DNA from: Diphasiastrum complanatum
Lineage: Eukaryota > Streptophyta > Lycopodiopsida > Lycopodiales > Lycopodiaceae
Assembly (NCBI GenBank): GCA_029204225.1
Contig: CM055099.1
Location: forward strand, 42,214,597-42,278,596
Direction of reading: 5' to 3'
Length of the DNA stretch: 64,000 nt
The translations under genes were made by a program, and so were the position numbers. The notes beneath the pieces were generated by a model. The model was not told the origin of the DNA. It made no database searches and was given only the letters and a program-made list of their open reading frames with translations. Of this stretch, positions 46,501-61,100 are shown piece after piece; the stretch's first letter is position 1; each line of letters starts with the position of its first letter.

Positions 46501-49097
46501 TACAGGAGTACGTTCTTAGGTGCATCACATGCCAGGCCATAAAGGCTGAACGTCTCAAAGTAGGCAGGCTCCTCCAACCACTAGAGATACCCGATGGTAG
46601 ATGGGAGAGTATCAAGATGGATTTTGTAGTGGGGTTACCAAGAACGAGTAAAGGCCATGACTCGATTTGGGTAGTTGTAGACCGATTGACCAAGATGGTG
46701 CAGTTTGTACCGACCAAGAAAACTATTACAGCTCCAGAAGTCGCCAGGCATTTTATAGAAAATATTTATAAGCTATATGAGCTTCCCGCCAATATGGTCA
46801 GTGATCGAGATCCAAAGTTTACAGGTAACTTTTGGAGGGCGTTGTTTAACAAATTAGAAACTAAGTTGTCTATGAGCTCCACTGATCATCCCAAAACGGA
46901 TGGTCAAACGGAGAGGGTCAATCGGGTTCTAGAGGATATGCTACGAGCCTATGTTAGTAAGAAGCAAACCAATTGGGAAGATTATCTTCCACTTTTGGAG
47001 TTTGCATATAACAGTACTAAACACACCACTACAGGGTATAGTCCATTCATGCTAATGTATGGATTTCAGCCTAGAGCCCCCATGGCCGTAGGGCTTAGGA
47101 AAGAAAAAGTACAGAGTGTTAGAGAGTTTCTTGAGGATATGGAGACCATGATCAAGATAGCTAAAGCTAATGTAAACCAAGTGCAAGCACGAACTAAGCA
47201 GTATGCGGATAAAATCCGAAGGGATGTTACCTTCCAAGAAGGTGATCGGGTGTTTCTGAAAGTTCCTGAAGACTCTACCACTCATACCTCTTGCGAAGCT
47301 TGCTTACAGACTCCCATGTTGACTCTTCTTGAGTCTCGTCCTTCCACTTGACTAAAACTTCTCAAAAGACCGCATGACGAGTCTTGCGATTTTGGATATT
47401 CAAAATTTCCTTTGGTTCATGTGGCAAGGAATTAGGTTCCTCAAAGTCTATTAGGGTTTGTTCTGAGACAATATTAACCTCTTCTCGCATCACCTACTTC
47501 AGTCGACTAACATGAAAGACCAGATGTACCTTTGCGGATTCTGGCAAAGCCAGCTGGTAAGCAGAATTTCCAATTCTCTTGAGTAGGACATTGAGCGCTG
47601 GTCCTATATGGTGGCCTGTGTATGTAGAGCCAGGTACAGGATAGTGGGTGGAGATCCAGAGTCACTCTTCCATTGTGAGGGTCATCTGTCCATTGTTCCT
47701 AATACTTACAGTGATGCCTGCATGACTACATAGAAAGAAATCATAATCTCGAGGATGGCAAACATCACAGTCCAGAATAGGGGGATGTGGCAAAATCAAC
47801 TTTCAACCTTCTACATTTTGGTTGTGCACATAACCTCGCAGTCAATGGCACACACAGAAGTACTTTGCATCAACAAATTCAGGCTCTATGCCATCAAAAT
47901 GTCGTATAATAGTATCCCATGCTATCTTGGGCATTGAAGCCACATCTTCATAATAAAAACGGACCTTTGTAGCATAGGGTCTAAAATCGCTGCTGGAAAC
48001 ACGAACAGAGCAACATTTCAGGAAATATAACCATGCCTCAAGAAGGTATTGGCGTTCATTTACATATGGATCTGAACACAAGCAAATATCTGCCAAGACT
48101 ATGCGGTAGTATAAATCGAAAAAGTCCCATTTCCTGCTATCCGATCATCCCATTTTGTTCTGCTGCAGCCGTGAGAGAATTCATGTTTCCTTTCTATGTT
48201 GCTCTTCGATTCTTAAATCTGCATTGCCTAAATCATAAGGCAATTGTGGCTCTATCATCTCATTTTTTAGCAAGTAAGTCATCATTAGTTTCCTATCATT
48301 TGCACTGCTTTCATTCTTGAAAGTGTAGATTTTCATTGCCTCAATGTATTATTGGGAATCATACTGACGTTGGCCATTGAAAAACCAAGTGAGCCATGCG
48401 TAGCCTGTATGTCTTTCATTTACTCTATAATTGCTCATCCGCATTTCCTCCGACTGATTTGCCTTACACGTAGATGTGAAGGACAGATAATACATCGCAA
48501 AGCGATTTCTTATGCTTGTGATTTAAAACAATCAGAGGGCTTTGAACAACCATGGCTCTTCATTCCTTTAAACAATCAGAGAGCTGAATTCAAAATGTCC
48601 TCGGCCATGAGTTGGAAAACCTCATCCCAAACAAGGCAAATTTTGTGAGCTAGAGTGTGCAAATATGAGTTATGAATTTGAAGATTCTGTGTCAAGCCTT
48701 TTGAGAAATGGTGTCGATTGGGCCAAGAGAACTCTTCACTAAGGACACTGCGAGAGAGAGAGAGATAGCAAGAGAGCGAGGGAGAGTTTGCTTGTCAAAA
48801 TTACAAATTGTTTGCTCTTTCAAGCTCATTTGGTGGCATCTCAGTTATGGGAGGCATGGGCAGTGGGTAGGCTTTTTGCAAAAAAATTTGATACCTTTTT
48901 CATTTTTTTAACCCGGAGGGGGCAGGTAGTCGCCAAATACCCCCTACTGATTAATTCCGGGGGGGGGGGTAGGGGGAGGAAAATTATTTTCAATTGTTTT
49001 TGGCCATGTGGCCATATATGAAAAATAAAAAAAAAGGTGGACGCGTCCGGAGGAGGACGTGCCAGATGCGCGTCCGCATCCGGACCCTTCATCTTTG

Positions 49098-49142
<45 letters not shown>

Positions 49143-52100
49143 CACACACACACACACACACATGTAATTATTTTGAAAAAAGAAATCAGGCCCAGCACAA
49201 TACCATGCTGTGAATTCTACAATGTCTCCAAGAGGCTTTGCACCAACTGTATAATTGTAGAATAAGGAAACAAACACATACTTCCCAATGCCATGTAGTT
49301 GAGAAACATTCGACCAATCCGGCTGCATGTATTCGAAAGAAAAGCGCTGTATCATCCTTGATCGCTTCTTCTGTAATCCTAATGAGCGAATGACATCCTC
49401 AATTCTCACAGTTTCAGTTGTAATAGCACTTTGAGCATCAGGACAGAGATCGAAAAATTCCCAGATGACTTTGTTCATCTGCAATTTCCATGCTCAGAAA
49501 ATTGTACAACAAAACGTAGTTTGCAATGACAATAAGAATACAAAAGACCATATGAGTTGCAAAGCATACAACATCAGACAGATTATTAATAAAAATTTAA
49601 TGCCATACTATATCTTAAAGCAAGTTCTTAAATGTTACAGAGAATCAAGCTGTAGTAACAGTCCTGTTAAAGAGAGAAGAAAAGGCACATGAACTACTTA
49701 GATACCACTTTCATATTTGAAGAATTGAAAGAAGAGAGCATTGATGCAGCTAAATTCGTCATAATTACATGATAGAGACCACCTTTGTTAGGTTCCAATA
49801 ATGGATATAAATAATCGTAGATGGACCAATTACCAAAATGGTTAACAACAATCAGATACTGTATATTGTTTATAGGTATTTACCCCAAGATCGCTTAGGT
49901 GTGGCGCTAGTTACTGACTGGTGAGCCCTTCTAGCAGGTCAGAAATGCAGGTTGAGCACGGCGGTCATGGGCCTACCTGCATGGGCCTACCCGTCAGGAC
50001 TGAGAGTATATGGACCATTACAAGGGCTAGTCAGCAAGTTGGCAGGCTTGTCTAGTGATCATTGACCTATGTCAAGCTATTAGAGGTGGAGGCATGGTGA
50101 GCTGATTGTATGACATGGACTTCCTTATGTGGCATACTTCTGATAGTACACGCTGATAGAGTCCCTTTATTGGTATGTGCAAGAAGATTTTTGAAGGGGC
50201 ATTCTAGCAAAATATTGTTGTTGGTTTTTTATTATTATCATTCCTTCGTTGATATATGCTTTAAGAGTTCTTATGGCCTAAAAAGCAGACCCTGTGGCAA
50301 GTGGCAGCATATTTCTTTTGGTACAAATTTTATCTATATAAAATTGACTTTGTTATGGCATTCTTATGCCATAATGTTCATTTTGATGTCCTTATTCAGC
50401 AATACATATTTGTTTGCAGTAGCACTACTATCAGACTCTTTGCCCAGGACATCATCGTCATGCCTCCATTTCGCACTCTTGGTCCATCCAACTAGTCATT
50501 CGAAAGCTACAATCCATGTTGCAACTTATAATTTGAAATTTATACTTTGGCAGCTAAATTCAATATAAACATTTCTTCTAATCATCAACTAAATCACATC
50601 GATGTTTTGTAGCAAGGTTTTGAGCATATGCATTTTTACAGCCAGACTTACAACTTCGGTATTCAAATGCGCCATTTCAATCCTGAGACTTAAGGGCTCC
50701 AACTTGGCTTGTGATTAGACATTAATTCAAATTTATGACATACAAGTACACATGCAAAAAGTACATGGTACACTAGATCAAAAAACTAACTATCTTGAAC
50801 TTAAAGCTTCTTCACTTTTGCATACAAAGTCCAATTTGCTTGAGATGCTTTGCTTGTTGTTGTATTTTCTTAGGCATACTTGTATCGATGAAGAACACAT
50901 CCATACCAGACTGCACCATTGTACTTTCAATAAGAAGTAGAACAAGAAAATATTTCACTTTCCCTAGCAAATTTTGGTCAAAAATCACATCTGCAAGCAA
51001 AATTTTGATAAACCGGACATACTCAACGTATAGCCACCCCCTGTGTTCTGTACCACACATGTAGGCCATACCACCTGCCAAGCATGAGGCAAAAAGTAGG
51101 CAAAGTAGAAGAAAGCTTCCAAAACCATCTAGGTGTACTGAGACATTACATCACGAGTTAACCATCATCAATGTACGAATAAGCAAGATTTAGCCCTAGG
51201 GATCAAGCATGAAAGAAGAATCAGTATTTAGAAAGCAAAAAGAAAAAAAATAAGAACAAAATGTGATCATACACTTTGAGAAAATCCAAAGTAGAGAGAT
51301 GGTTGATAGCATCCAATTCATCCCTCGTGCCCTCCAAGCATTCTTCAAGCACACCACATGCACCCCTCAATCAGACTTGAGCATGAGTGGAAGGACTTTG
51401 TCTTCCACAACCTACTACCATTTTCTATAATCTGTGTAGGCCTTGTGCCCTTCCAATTTGGAACTTAAGAGTTGGGACTCACACCGCCAAGAAGAAGCTT
51501 CACCTAACCACAATTTTCTTATCATCCAGAATAGCTTCAAGACTAGAGTAAATGCACCATTGACTGAGCCAATTTTCAAAAACCTCCAGCTTATCATCTG
51601 TAGCACTTTTTGCATGATAAAGCCAATGTTTTGAACCACATTAGATTGATTCTCAGTCCTAACATTGACTCAAAAGAGTTAAGCGCAAGATCACCAGAGA
51701 CTCACTAAAGCTTGTAAAGCAACAGAATAACAACAGAATGACAGAAAAACTTGAAAGCCACAAAACAACAGAGAGAGTAGCTGAAGGTACACCAATCACA
51801 AGAAGTGTAAAATACTCGTGATCATTGCCCTCACATCATCTTGCTTATATAGACAAAGGTGTTTTCAAACTTATTTACTCTGAGCAAAAATTTTTCCTAA
51901 ATTTGTGATGAGTAGAGTGCCACATATAAGTTTTAAAGCCCACAATAGACTAACTCTGTGAAGTAGCTTCACCAATTTAGATGATGGTACTAAACTGTTT
52001 TGCCAAGTAGGATAGTGTGCTCTAATTTGGCAAGACACTTACAGGCATATTATCCCAAAACAGCACCAACTCACCGTTATGGCAAATGAATGCTCATGCA

Positions 52101-55100
52101 ATCATAAAGAATATAGCAAAAAGGATTCACTGCCAACAGTGGTTATGCCCCTCCCTTTCTATATGAGCTTGGGAGTCAATCTATTAATGGTATCAATGTT
52201 AAAAGGATGGCACAAGCTTTTGGGGATTGTGCTATGCTTAATAGCAATAGAGTATAGAACTCGCCCATTCTAAGGCACTGTCTCACAATTTATGACCGAA
52301 GCTTTTCTGCCTGCAAGTAGTAAATAATTTGACCAGCACTGTGAGCACTAGTAGCACTGCCCAGAGTCATTAGTGGCTTGCCATAAGGAGGATGCTACAA
52401 CTGCAGCATGGATTGTCAAGTTTTTGGAAACAAGTGAGGCAAAACTCCAATTGCAGCATGATGACTTCAGTAAGAGATCCGTACTAGGATTGATATTGAA
52501 CCTTATAAGCATCCAATCAGCTTTGATAGCTATCAATTTAAGCGACAAACCAACAACAAAAGGATGTATAAAAACATGCACACATTTCACGTCACATCTA
52601 ATTGTTTTGATCCAAAACATGGAAAATATTAAATCCACAGTTCTGAATGCAATCTCAGCAGGGATCAACATCAACTTGATATCTACACTGAGAGTCTGTG
52701 GTTCAGTCAGCATTGCATTTGCTAACCATCTTCCAATATAAGAAATTACACAGGCAAATTTCATAAGAATTTCGGGCACAATTTAAGAGCATTGCCCCAC
52801 AGCAATTATGCCAACCAGTGAAGGTGCAGCTATTGTGTACCAGTGATTCAAGAGGACCAGAAAGGTTAGCAGCAATATTCCTCTTGTTTTACCAAGAAAT
52901 TGTTGCACTCTAAAAAGCTGTCAAAATTCTTGTAAATAGAGAGTTCAGTTGGAACTCGTTAACAATACATTGCTGATTAATACCTTATGAGAAATTGCAC
53001 ATAATAAGGTTCATAAAGATTGTTATCAATTGTTATACAGTAATATGCTAAAATTTTATCAAGTTTCAATGAAATTTCCAAAATTGACATAACTTCATAG
53101 CATGAACTGCCATCCAGCGATACGCTAAAATCTCGTAGCCATTGAAGTCCATGATTTAATGCAATCATTGTGGTAGCATAACCAAACACTCAACCAAGTT
53201 ACCAGCTTCATGCAAGCACTTCATGGATCCAATTATATGAAACACTAAATGTATGCGCATCCCTCGAGTAGCTTTTGTTGGAGCTTTATCTTTGTTGTTG
53301 TTCATGTGCCATGAACCCCCAGGCTCGCTCATATTCAAGTGACCATCATAATATTGTCAAGCCATATGTCTATGACCATAAGCAAAAATCAATGTCACTA
53401 AGAATGTACTAATTATGAGCAAAACAACATAAAGGGCACTCGGTAAGCTAAAAAATATTGCACACAAAATGGCATAATCAATGAAGCATAGTGGCGAACT
53501 TGATTCTCCACCACCAACCAAGAACAAGGATGAAAACATGTTGGAACTCACTACAATCTGTTTTATTTCGTATTTTGAATCTGAATGACAAACGACTAAT
53601 GATTGTAATGCGCCTTATGGTGTTGTTTTCGCAGGAGGCAAGAGCTGCTAGACATTTGGCAAGAGAGGTGGGATTACTTCCACAAACCCATCCACACAGT
53701 GGCCCACGTGTTGCATCCCCAGTGGCGCACTGGCAGATGGTGGGATGACTAGGAGCTCCACCGAGGATGGGTGGAGTGCACAGAGCGGGTTTATCTAGGA
53801 CCAGTTATTGTAGACAAATTTCCAATGGAACTCTAGATTGCTTCGACGATTCATGTCTGACGATTCATGCCTTTAGACACATTGAAACGTGAAATGTTTC
53901 TTTTGCCATCAGGTCAGTGCCTCAACAACCTCAAGGCAGATTTGTTGAAGTTCGAGCGCTTCGTGGGGCACTTCGGCATGATCAGTGCCAACAAAGGGAG
54001 GACCAACTGCGTCTAGTGACATGGTGGGGTTGTCAGGGCTGCTCCACGCCAGACCTCCAACGTTTGGCAGAGAGAGTGTTGTCACAAGACTATTCAACTT
54101 CCACCTATGAGCGGAACTGGAGCACGTGGTCCATGCATCACCCGAAGAGGAGGAACCGGCACTCGATCGATCAGTGCAAGCGGCAGGTGTACGTTTCCAA
54201 CAATGCACGAATGCTACAATGCTACACGACATCAAGAGAGTTGTTGGAAATTAGTTTACGTTGTATCTGGTTTTGATATGTACTGGTTTTTGTCGTTATT
54301 AATTGATACACGCATCTTGTTAACTCAGCATTTAAACTTTTGTAATAACTTGGTTTCTATTGTCTTTGCAGACCAATCCTAACTTGTGCATGCTCGACGT
54401 CAACGCCACCGTTCCTCGAGAACCTCCTACGCACGCTGAGGTTGAGGATGATATCTTTAAAGAGCTCCACAGGTAGATGGATGCCGAGGCCCACTCTGCA
54501 CGATGCCACAGGAGAGCAGAGAAGAGATGGGGAGCAAGGAGATGAGGAGGGTTCACGGGAGGAGGGAGAGGAGTACACAGTGGGGTGTGAGGGGGAGGAG
54601 TGCGTGGATGAGGAGCAGGAGGGGATGAGGGGTGGGATGACATAGAGCAGCTGTTAGTGGACCCCGACGCAAAGACACGGGCAGAGCCACTTCCTATTCC
54701 AGATAGGCCTAAGAGGTGAGGTAGAGGTGTTGCGAGGGGGGGTTGGGATGATTGAATGTAGAGAGCAGCGGGGCATCACAGGCAGTTGCACATCAAGCAT
54801 CCTCTCGGTTCATAGGACCTTCGCAGGGCGTGGGACCAGACACATTGGATACACAGGCACGTCGGGGCTAGGTGCCGGCCTAGAGGTAGCATCATGCGAG
54901 GCAGGGGCATTTGAGAGACATACTGGGGAGAGAGGTAGGGGCAGAGGCAGAGGCAGAGGGTAGGGGTAGGGGCAAGGGCAGAGGCAGAGGCAGAGCTAGG
55001 GCATCACCACCACTGATATCACCCTCGCGTCAGAGAGAGAGGCCTAGTTTTATATAGCACGGCTTCAGATGACTCTGACTACCCATTGGAGGCAGAGTCA

Positions 55101-58100
55101 TTGTCTCAGTGATTTTGTACTGTTTGATCATTTCATTGTACTAGACCATTTTGCTGCCTTGAGGCCCAACATTGTATATTATTCTTACATTTTACGTTTA
55201 CCATGTCGTATATATGCAAAGAGTGTGGTATGCTATGAGTTGCTATAGTTGAAACAGTGAGGCTCGTGTTTTTGGATGGTGAGAGACAGAGAGAGAGGCT
55301 CAATATGATTCGTCATGGTTTGCATGCTGAATTCAGATGGGTCTAGTATAGTAAGGAAATCTTGGTTTACTATGAGTTGCTATGGTTGAAATACTAAGGC
55401 TCGCTTAAGGTTTATGTTTTCCAACGTTATGATCCCGATATTTGCGTGTAAGGATCAAAGGTGCGAAAGTAATTCGTAAGAATAGATAGGGCTGAAGGAA
55501 GGCGCACTTTATCCAATGCTTTCCGGTGGAGCTGAAAATGCGGCTAGAGCTCTTTCCCGCACGGAAAGTAATGGGGAAAATGGATGGTTTTAGAGAGAGA
55601 GAGAGAGAGAGAGAGATGCTTCCCATACCGATTTCAAATGGTTCAGTCTGGTTCCTTCAGATGGTTTGCTGGAGTTGCTATGGTTCAGTACAATTTGTCA
55701 TGATTTTAGATGGTTCAGTATGGCTCCCAATCAATGCATGTCTAATCAGCGCATTAGCAACAAATATGATTCTATTTGTGAAAAGTAGGCCTATACAGAG
55801 CATAAAAAAATTTGCAAAAAAATACCACCTAAACAACCCATGAAAATCCTGTTTTTTGACACCCATATTGCAAAAAAAATTAAAAAAATTAAAAAAACCG
55901 TTCCAGGGTCACGTTTCGGACCCTAAACCCGGAACATGTTCCGGAACAGACCTTGCAACTCTGCCCCTAAGGTACAAAATTTAAGTGCTTAATGGACCCA
56001 AGGGCCCTAGAAACTAGAGCTGCTAGTAGTAGATTAGTGAAAGGCTATTTTGTTGTTTCACATCCAGTTCGATTGACATCAAAACCTTATAGGCATTCTT
56101 GAGAAATATTGACTGTGTTACTCCTTCAGTTAGGATCTTAAAATGTAGTAGTTAGTCACTAATGATGAATTGAATAATATTCTATAGTCCGGATCAATTA
56201 ATGTACTCGTATACTAAACATACTTGCAATGTATAATATATGATAAAATGGGCCCAACATGCCATATGATGTAATTGATAATCGTGTAGTCCTTGTAAGT
56301 GTATAGAGACTTTCATACCAATAATTGCACGCAACAAACATAATTATATACAACTTCACCACTCTCTTTCTCTCATTGCAATTGTAGTTCATTGTGCAGT
56401 TTCTCTACTAGATTTCATTGTGTTCTCTCCATCTCACATGTCTTGAATGAATGTTAGGTGCTCTGATCTTCAACACGCTCGCATGCCTAACTTCTCCCAT
56501 AACATTGTAATGGGTCTCTGTCATGTATAAATAGAGCCCAAATCTTGGGGTAGAGAAACTAGTTGTGTGCACCGCTACATGTTGTGAGGAAGTCAGACAA
56601 TCTTTTAAGGTAATGCAGGTTCTCTTGAACTTGCTATTCAATTAAAAAAAGTTAGAGGTCCTTGTGTGCTTTCTCCTTCATTCACTTTAGTTCTCCCATT
56701 GCGTGGGTGTGAGAGCTATTATTCTCTATCCGTATTTCTTATGTGGTATATGAGCATCTCATGTTCTTGTGTGCATGAGCCTTTCAAATATTTGATAATT
56801 TTCGAATCTTTGATTTAGTCGCGAGAATGAACACACCATAAGCTTTAGAAGAACACACTTTCTACCAACAAGGCTATTGCATGAGACAACTATACAAATT
56901 TAGTGGCTTGAAGACTAGGGCCTATAGCGAGAATGAGCACACCATAAGCTTTAGAAGAACACACTTTCTACCAACAAGGCTATTGCATGAGACAATTATA
57001 CAACTTTAGAGGGCTTGAAGAATAGGCCTATAGGTTGGGCAACAAGTTTGGCTATATTTGTTGCTAAAACTTTGGTGACAATTTGTTGGCGAAAGTGGTC
57101 CAAATCCTATACAAGGAGATGTTTCATCAAAATCATCGATTCAAGGAAATAATCACATCCTTAGATTGAGCAAGGCAAGAGAAGACAAACCATATCAAAT
57201 TTGTACCAAAAATTATGTTGTATCAACTCATGGGTCTTATCCACACCAAGATGATTGGCACTAGGGCTATCATGACGAGATGTAAGATCCTCTTTCGCAG
57301 CACCTCACAAGCTGGAATAAGAGCCTTACCATTTCTCATCCCTATTCCATCTGCATAATACAAACCCATCTGAATGGCTCTTCGCAAATCATGAGAGTGC
57401 TCCTAGGCAAATACTCTCTCAAAGTCCTTCCACAAAGTGAAACAATTGGATTTACATAGGAACTTCTTGAGGAATGCATAACTAAGCCTCTCAGTACTTA
57501 AACCATCCACCGAGTCAAACCAAACCTAGAGAACCCAAAAGATAGGAGATAGAATGCAGTAGACCAAACCTTCCCAACCAAATCCTGTATCAAACCGGAT
57601 CCCTAGCCCCCAACCAACGGGCAGATAGGCAAAATCGATCAGAAGAAGCGCTTTCCAATCCGACAGCATAACAATCGTAAGACTCTTAATGGTTCACATA
57701 GACACTAGTGGGTGTATATATAGAGTGTGGAGCCCACCCTACCTATCCATGCACAGAATCCACATGGAAGCCACATCTATCAGATCATGCCAACAACCCA
57801 TGCATGTGTATTGCATGTAGGAATACCCCTATCCCATAATAGCTAGGACTGATGCAAAAGCATAGTGAATGCACATTCACACCCAGCCATGAATGCAACA
57901 CAAATGCTAGTATCGCATGCAAGTGGTCATCAATCCACACAGTCCTAATCGTTTATTTTCCAAGTTAGGTCTGTCCCCAATGTCCCCACTAGGGCCATGA
58001 CATTCTTCCCCCCTTATTTTAATATTGTCCTCAAAACTTAAAATCAGGAAAACTTATCGTTAGATTACCTTCTAATTCCCAAGATCCCCGTCATCATAAT

Positions 58101-61100
58101 GTCCTTTCTCAAAACCGATTGGTAGAAGCGCTTCCCAACCCGACAGCATAACGGCTGTAAGACTCTCAATGGTTCACATAGACACTGGTGTGGGTGTATA
58201 TATACTCTAGAGACCACCCTACCTATCCATGTATGGAATCCACAAGGAAGCCATCTATCAGATCATGCCAACCTCCCATGCATGTCTACTGCATGTAGAG
58301 ATACCCCAATCCCATAATAGCTAGAACTCATGCAAAAGCATCCTGAATGCACATTCACAACCAGCCATAAATGCAACACACATGCTAGTACCGCATGCAA
58401 GTGGTCATCAATCCACACGGTCCTAATCGACTATTATCCAAACTAGGTCAGTCTCCAATGTCCAAGGCATCCCCTAATGGTTCAAACCCCATTAGGGCCA
58501 TGACAGTACTTGTCTACATAATCCTACACTATCAAGTTACCCTCCTTCAAATAAGTCCATTGTTGCATGGCTCTATTGAATTCCTAGAAGAACTAGATAG
58601 AATAGACCTCCTACATTCACCTATCGGGTGTTTGGTAACTCGAATTGAGAGCATCTAGACATATGACCCTGAACTGAATGGGGAGTAAAAAGTGTGTTTA
58701 GGTGACAACACACCACACAAGAAGTTAGGGACAAGGGACCATACCCATCAACCTATCAACATGTAAAGGCAAGTTTTTGGAGATAGTACTTTTCAATGTA
58801 TCCCACAATTTGCTTACTTAGAATATTAAGGATGAATAGGCTTAAGAGGCTCATGAGTTGTAATTAAAGAGGTCTGTTCCTCCTAATGTGAAAAAGGACA
58901 TAGGACCAGAAGGCCAGATATTTTGTCACAATCCAACGGAAACAGCATGTATTCCAACCGAAATAATGTGTCGTATTTTGACATCCTAATACATGACCAA
59001 TCGCACAAAACACAAGCTAATTTGACGTTACAAGTGCAGGTCAAGAATGTTGGAATTTGATGGATTTAACATGCATCATGACTTCATCTCTTTCACATAT
59101 CAGCACTCTGATCTTCAAAACTAAGCACACTCCAAATACTATAAGTAGGTTGTCATTCGACGGTTGATTGCTTGGAGGCCTGAGAGTTCTATTTAAATTT
59201 TGTTCGGAGTCTGGTAAGCAGCCATCCTTTAGAGGACCTGGTATTTACTTTATATTAAGCTTCTCGTTTATCATATTGAAATCTAAGTTGAATTTTCATC
59301 TACAGATTCGAAATAGTTTGTTATCAACTTTATTCTTCTATGCATGCTTTGTGATAAATTGAGAGGCGGAAAGAGTTGCCCCTCTCAGCCTGTAGCACAT
59401 AACATTTTGGAGAGCAGGTGGCCTCCAGCACCACCAACTGCTGCTTCTGAATACATTTTGTCAAGGAGTGCTTGAACGTTTTGATTCCAGCCAAATTTCA
59501 GCTATTTAAAAAAAAAAAAAAATGGCGTCTAGAACTGTAAAGCATTAACTATTTCACTGAAAGTATTCATCCTATCATATATTGAAACCTATTTATCGTG
59601 TCAAATAGGCCTAATCGAACCACACTTTCTCGTTACCTAGAATCAACTCCTCAATGCAATTGTTGTATGTAGAAATTTAAAACCCATGCCTATTTCTGTA
59701 GTTATGCACTACCCTAGTTCAACCGAAAATCCTTGAAATGGAAGCACACGAACTCCTTCACTTGAATTAAGCCATCATTTCTCTCATTTGAACAAAGCAT
59801 TCTTTTCCCTCTATTGATACGAAATTCAAAAAAATTCTGCAGAGCTTCCTAAATTGATTTCACGGTGCTTAGATCAGAACATTTATTCACCAGTGAAAGT
59901 TTGCAGTAAAAAATTGGAGATTGTTCTTCAGATAAGTTGGTGAACAGAGTCAGACAACCAAAACCTCACCTGATGACCACCTGTTTTATTCAGCAATATG
60001 CATGCCACCAGGACCTTCCAAGGATCTTGGTACACTTTTTCTTGAATAAGGCCATAAGGAGATGGAGGAGGAACCCAATTTGTTTTGTTTGCATCCATCA
60101 TTCGTTGGCCCAATTTAATATCACCCAGGCACTGTGATCTCGTTTCTTCACACAGTGATTCAAGCCTGGATTGTGAAATACTACTTGGAAGTTCCACAGC
60201 ATTTCCTTCGACTGTCAAATTACATCTTGAAGATCCAGCAGTAGTAGTGTGTAATCTTTCAGAAGAATGAATAGTCCGTTCTTCATATGACATGGAGGAG
60301 AAACTATGAGATCCTAGTTCTCCACCACTCTCAAAAGGTTCACTGTTTACAAAATCTGTACTTGCCGAGTTGCATTCAAGTCCATCAACAGAGTTCCTGT
60401 TCTTATGAACCTGATAAAATTTTGCAGCTTCTAGTTTAGCTCTAGCATTTTCTAATGTGACTTTGCTCTGCCCCATATCAGTGACTCCAGCAACTGTTGC
60501 ACGATTCCTCAAGTTTTCAGTATTGGGCATGGCAATCCCAAAATCGGAATTTATTTCGGTTGATTCCCCACGTGCGAAATTATCTTTGGTTGGTATCATT
60601 CTATCCTTTTCATCATCTAAACGTCTTCTTGATTCGTCATATTGCCTTCGCCTAATAAGTTCAAGTTTATTCTTTGCCCTTTCTATCATTCTCTCACCCT
60701 CACCATTTGATGCACCCAAAAAACTCCTGGAATCTCCGTAGTCCAACTTCTCTCCTGGCACGGATGCAATATTCTTATTATCCTGCGATGTATTTGCCAT
60801 CGGCAAGACTTCAAAATGCCCTTTTTGTGAACCGACACTAGATTCTAACCTCCTTCTAACTTTAGATTCTGGAGCAATCGGTGAGGTTGGAGAAAAGGCT
60901 TGAGCTTGGGTGGCTTCTTGGCTTGAATGAAACGCAGCCTCTCCACCAACTGCAGCTGTTACACTATCCATGAATTGTGTCTTTCTATGCCCTGTCTCGC
61001 CTTTCCAACGAAACCCATCCACAATTTGGGAAAGACTAAGTGTTGCCGTAATGTCAGCGGAGGCAGGAGGTGTACTGGCAGTGGCAAGCCTTTCCTCAGA

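Larger units (their letters stand above)
44820..47279 (+). mobile_element. Ty3/gypsy chromovirus-like element in intron 2, lacking RT core
   Basis: Opposite in orientation to the host gene. The order is a gag-tail-like stretch, protease, a short N-terminal piece of reverse transcriptase (45530-45695: frames hold SDLPSGLPP-like and PVSKPPYRL-like motifs), then directly RNase H and integrase. The RT catalytic core is deleted. At about 47279 the plus-strand homology stops within [11 protein letters not shown] and opposite-strand sequence begins. No LTRs were identified. Confidence 0.85.

Noticed and set aside
50110-50568. 152-codon plus-strand frame
   Set aside because: Hydrophobic, Ser/Leu/Phe-rich composition without a recognisable domain or exon context; within the glycosylase intron and on the other strand.
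52348-52779. Long overlapping open frames on both strands in intron 1
   Set aside because: Neither strand shows a family motif or plausible splice partners; overlapping frames of this size are expected by chance here.
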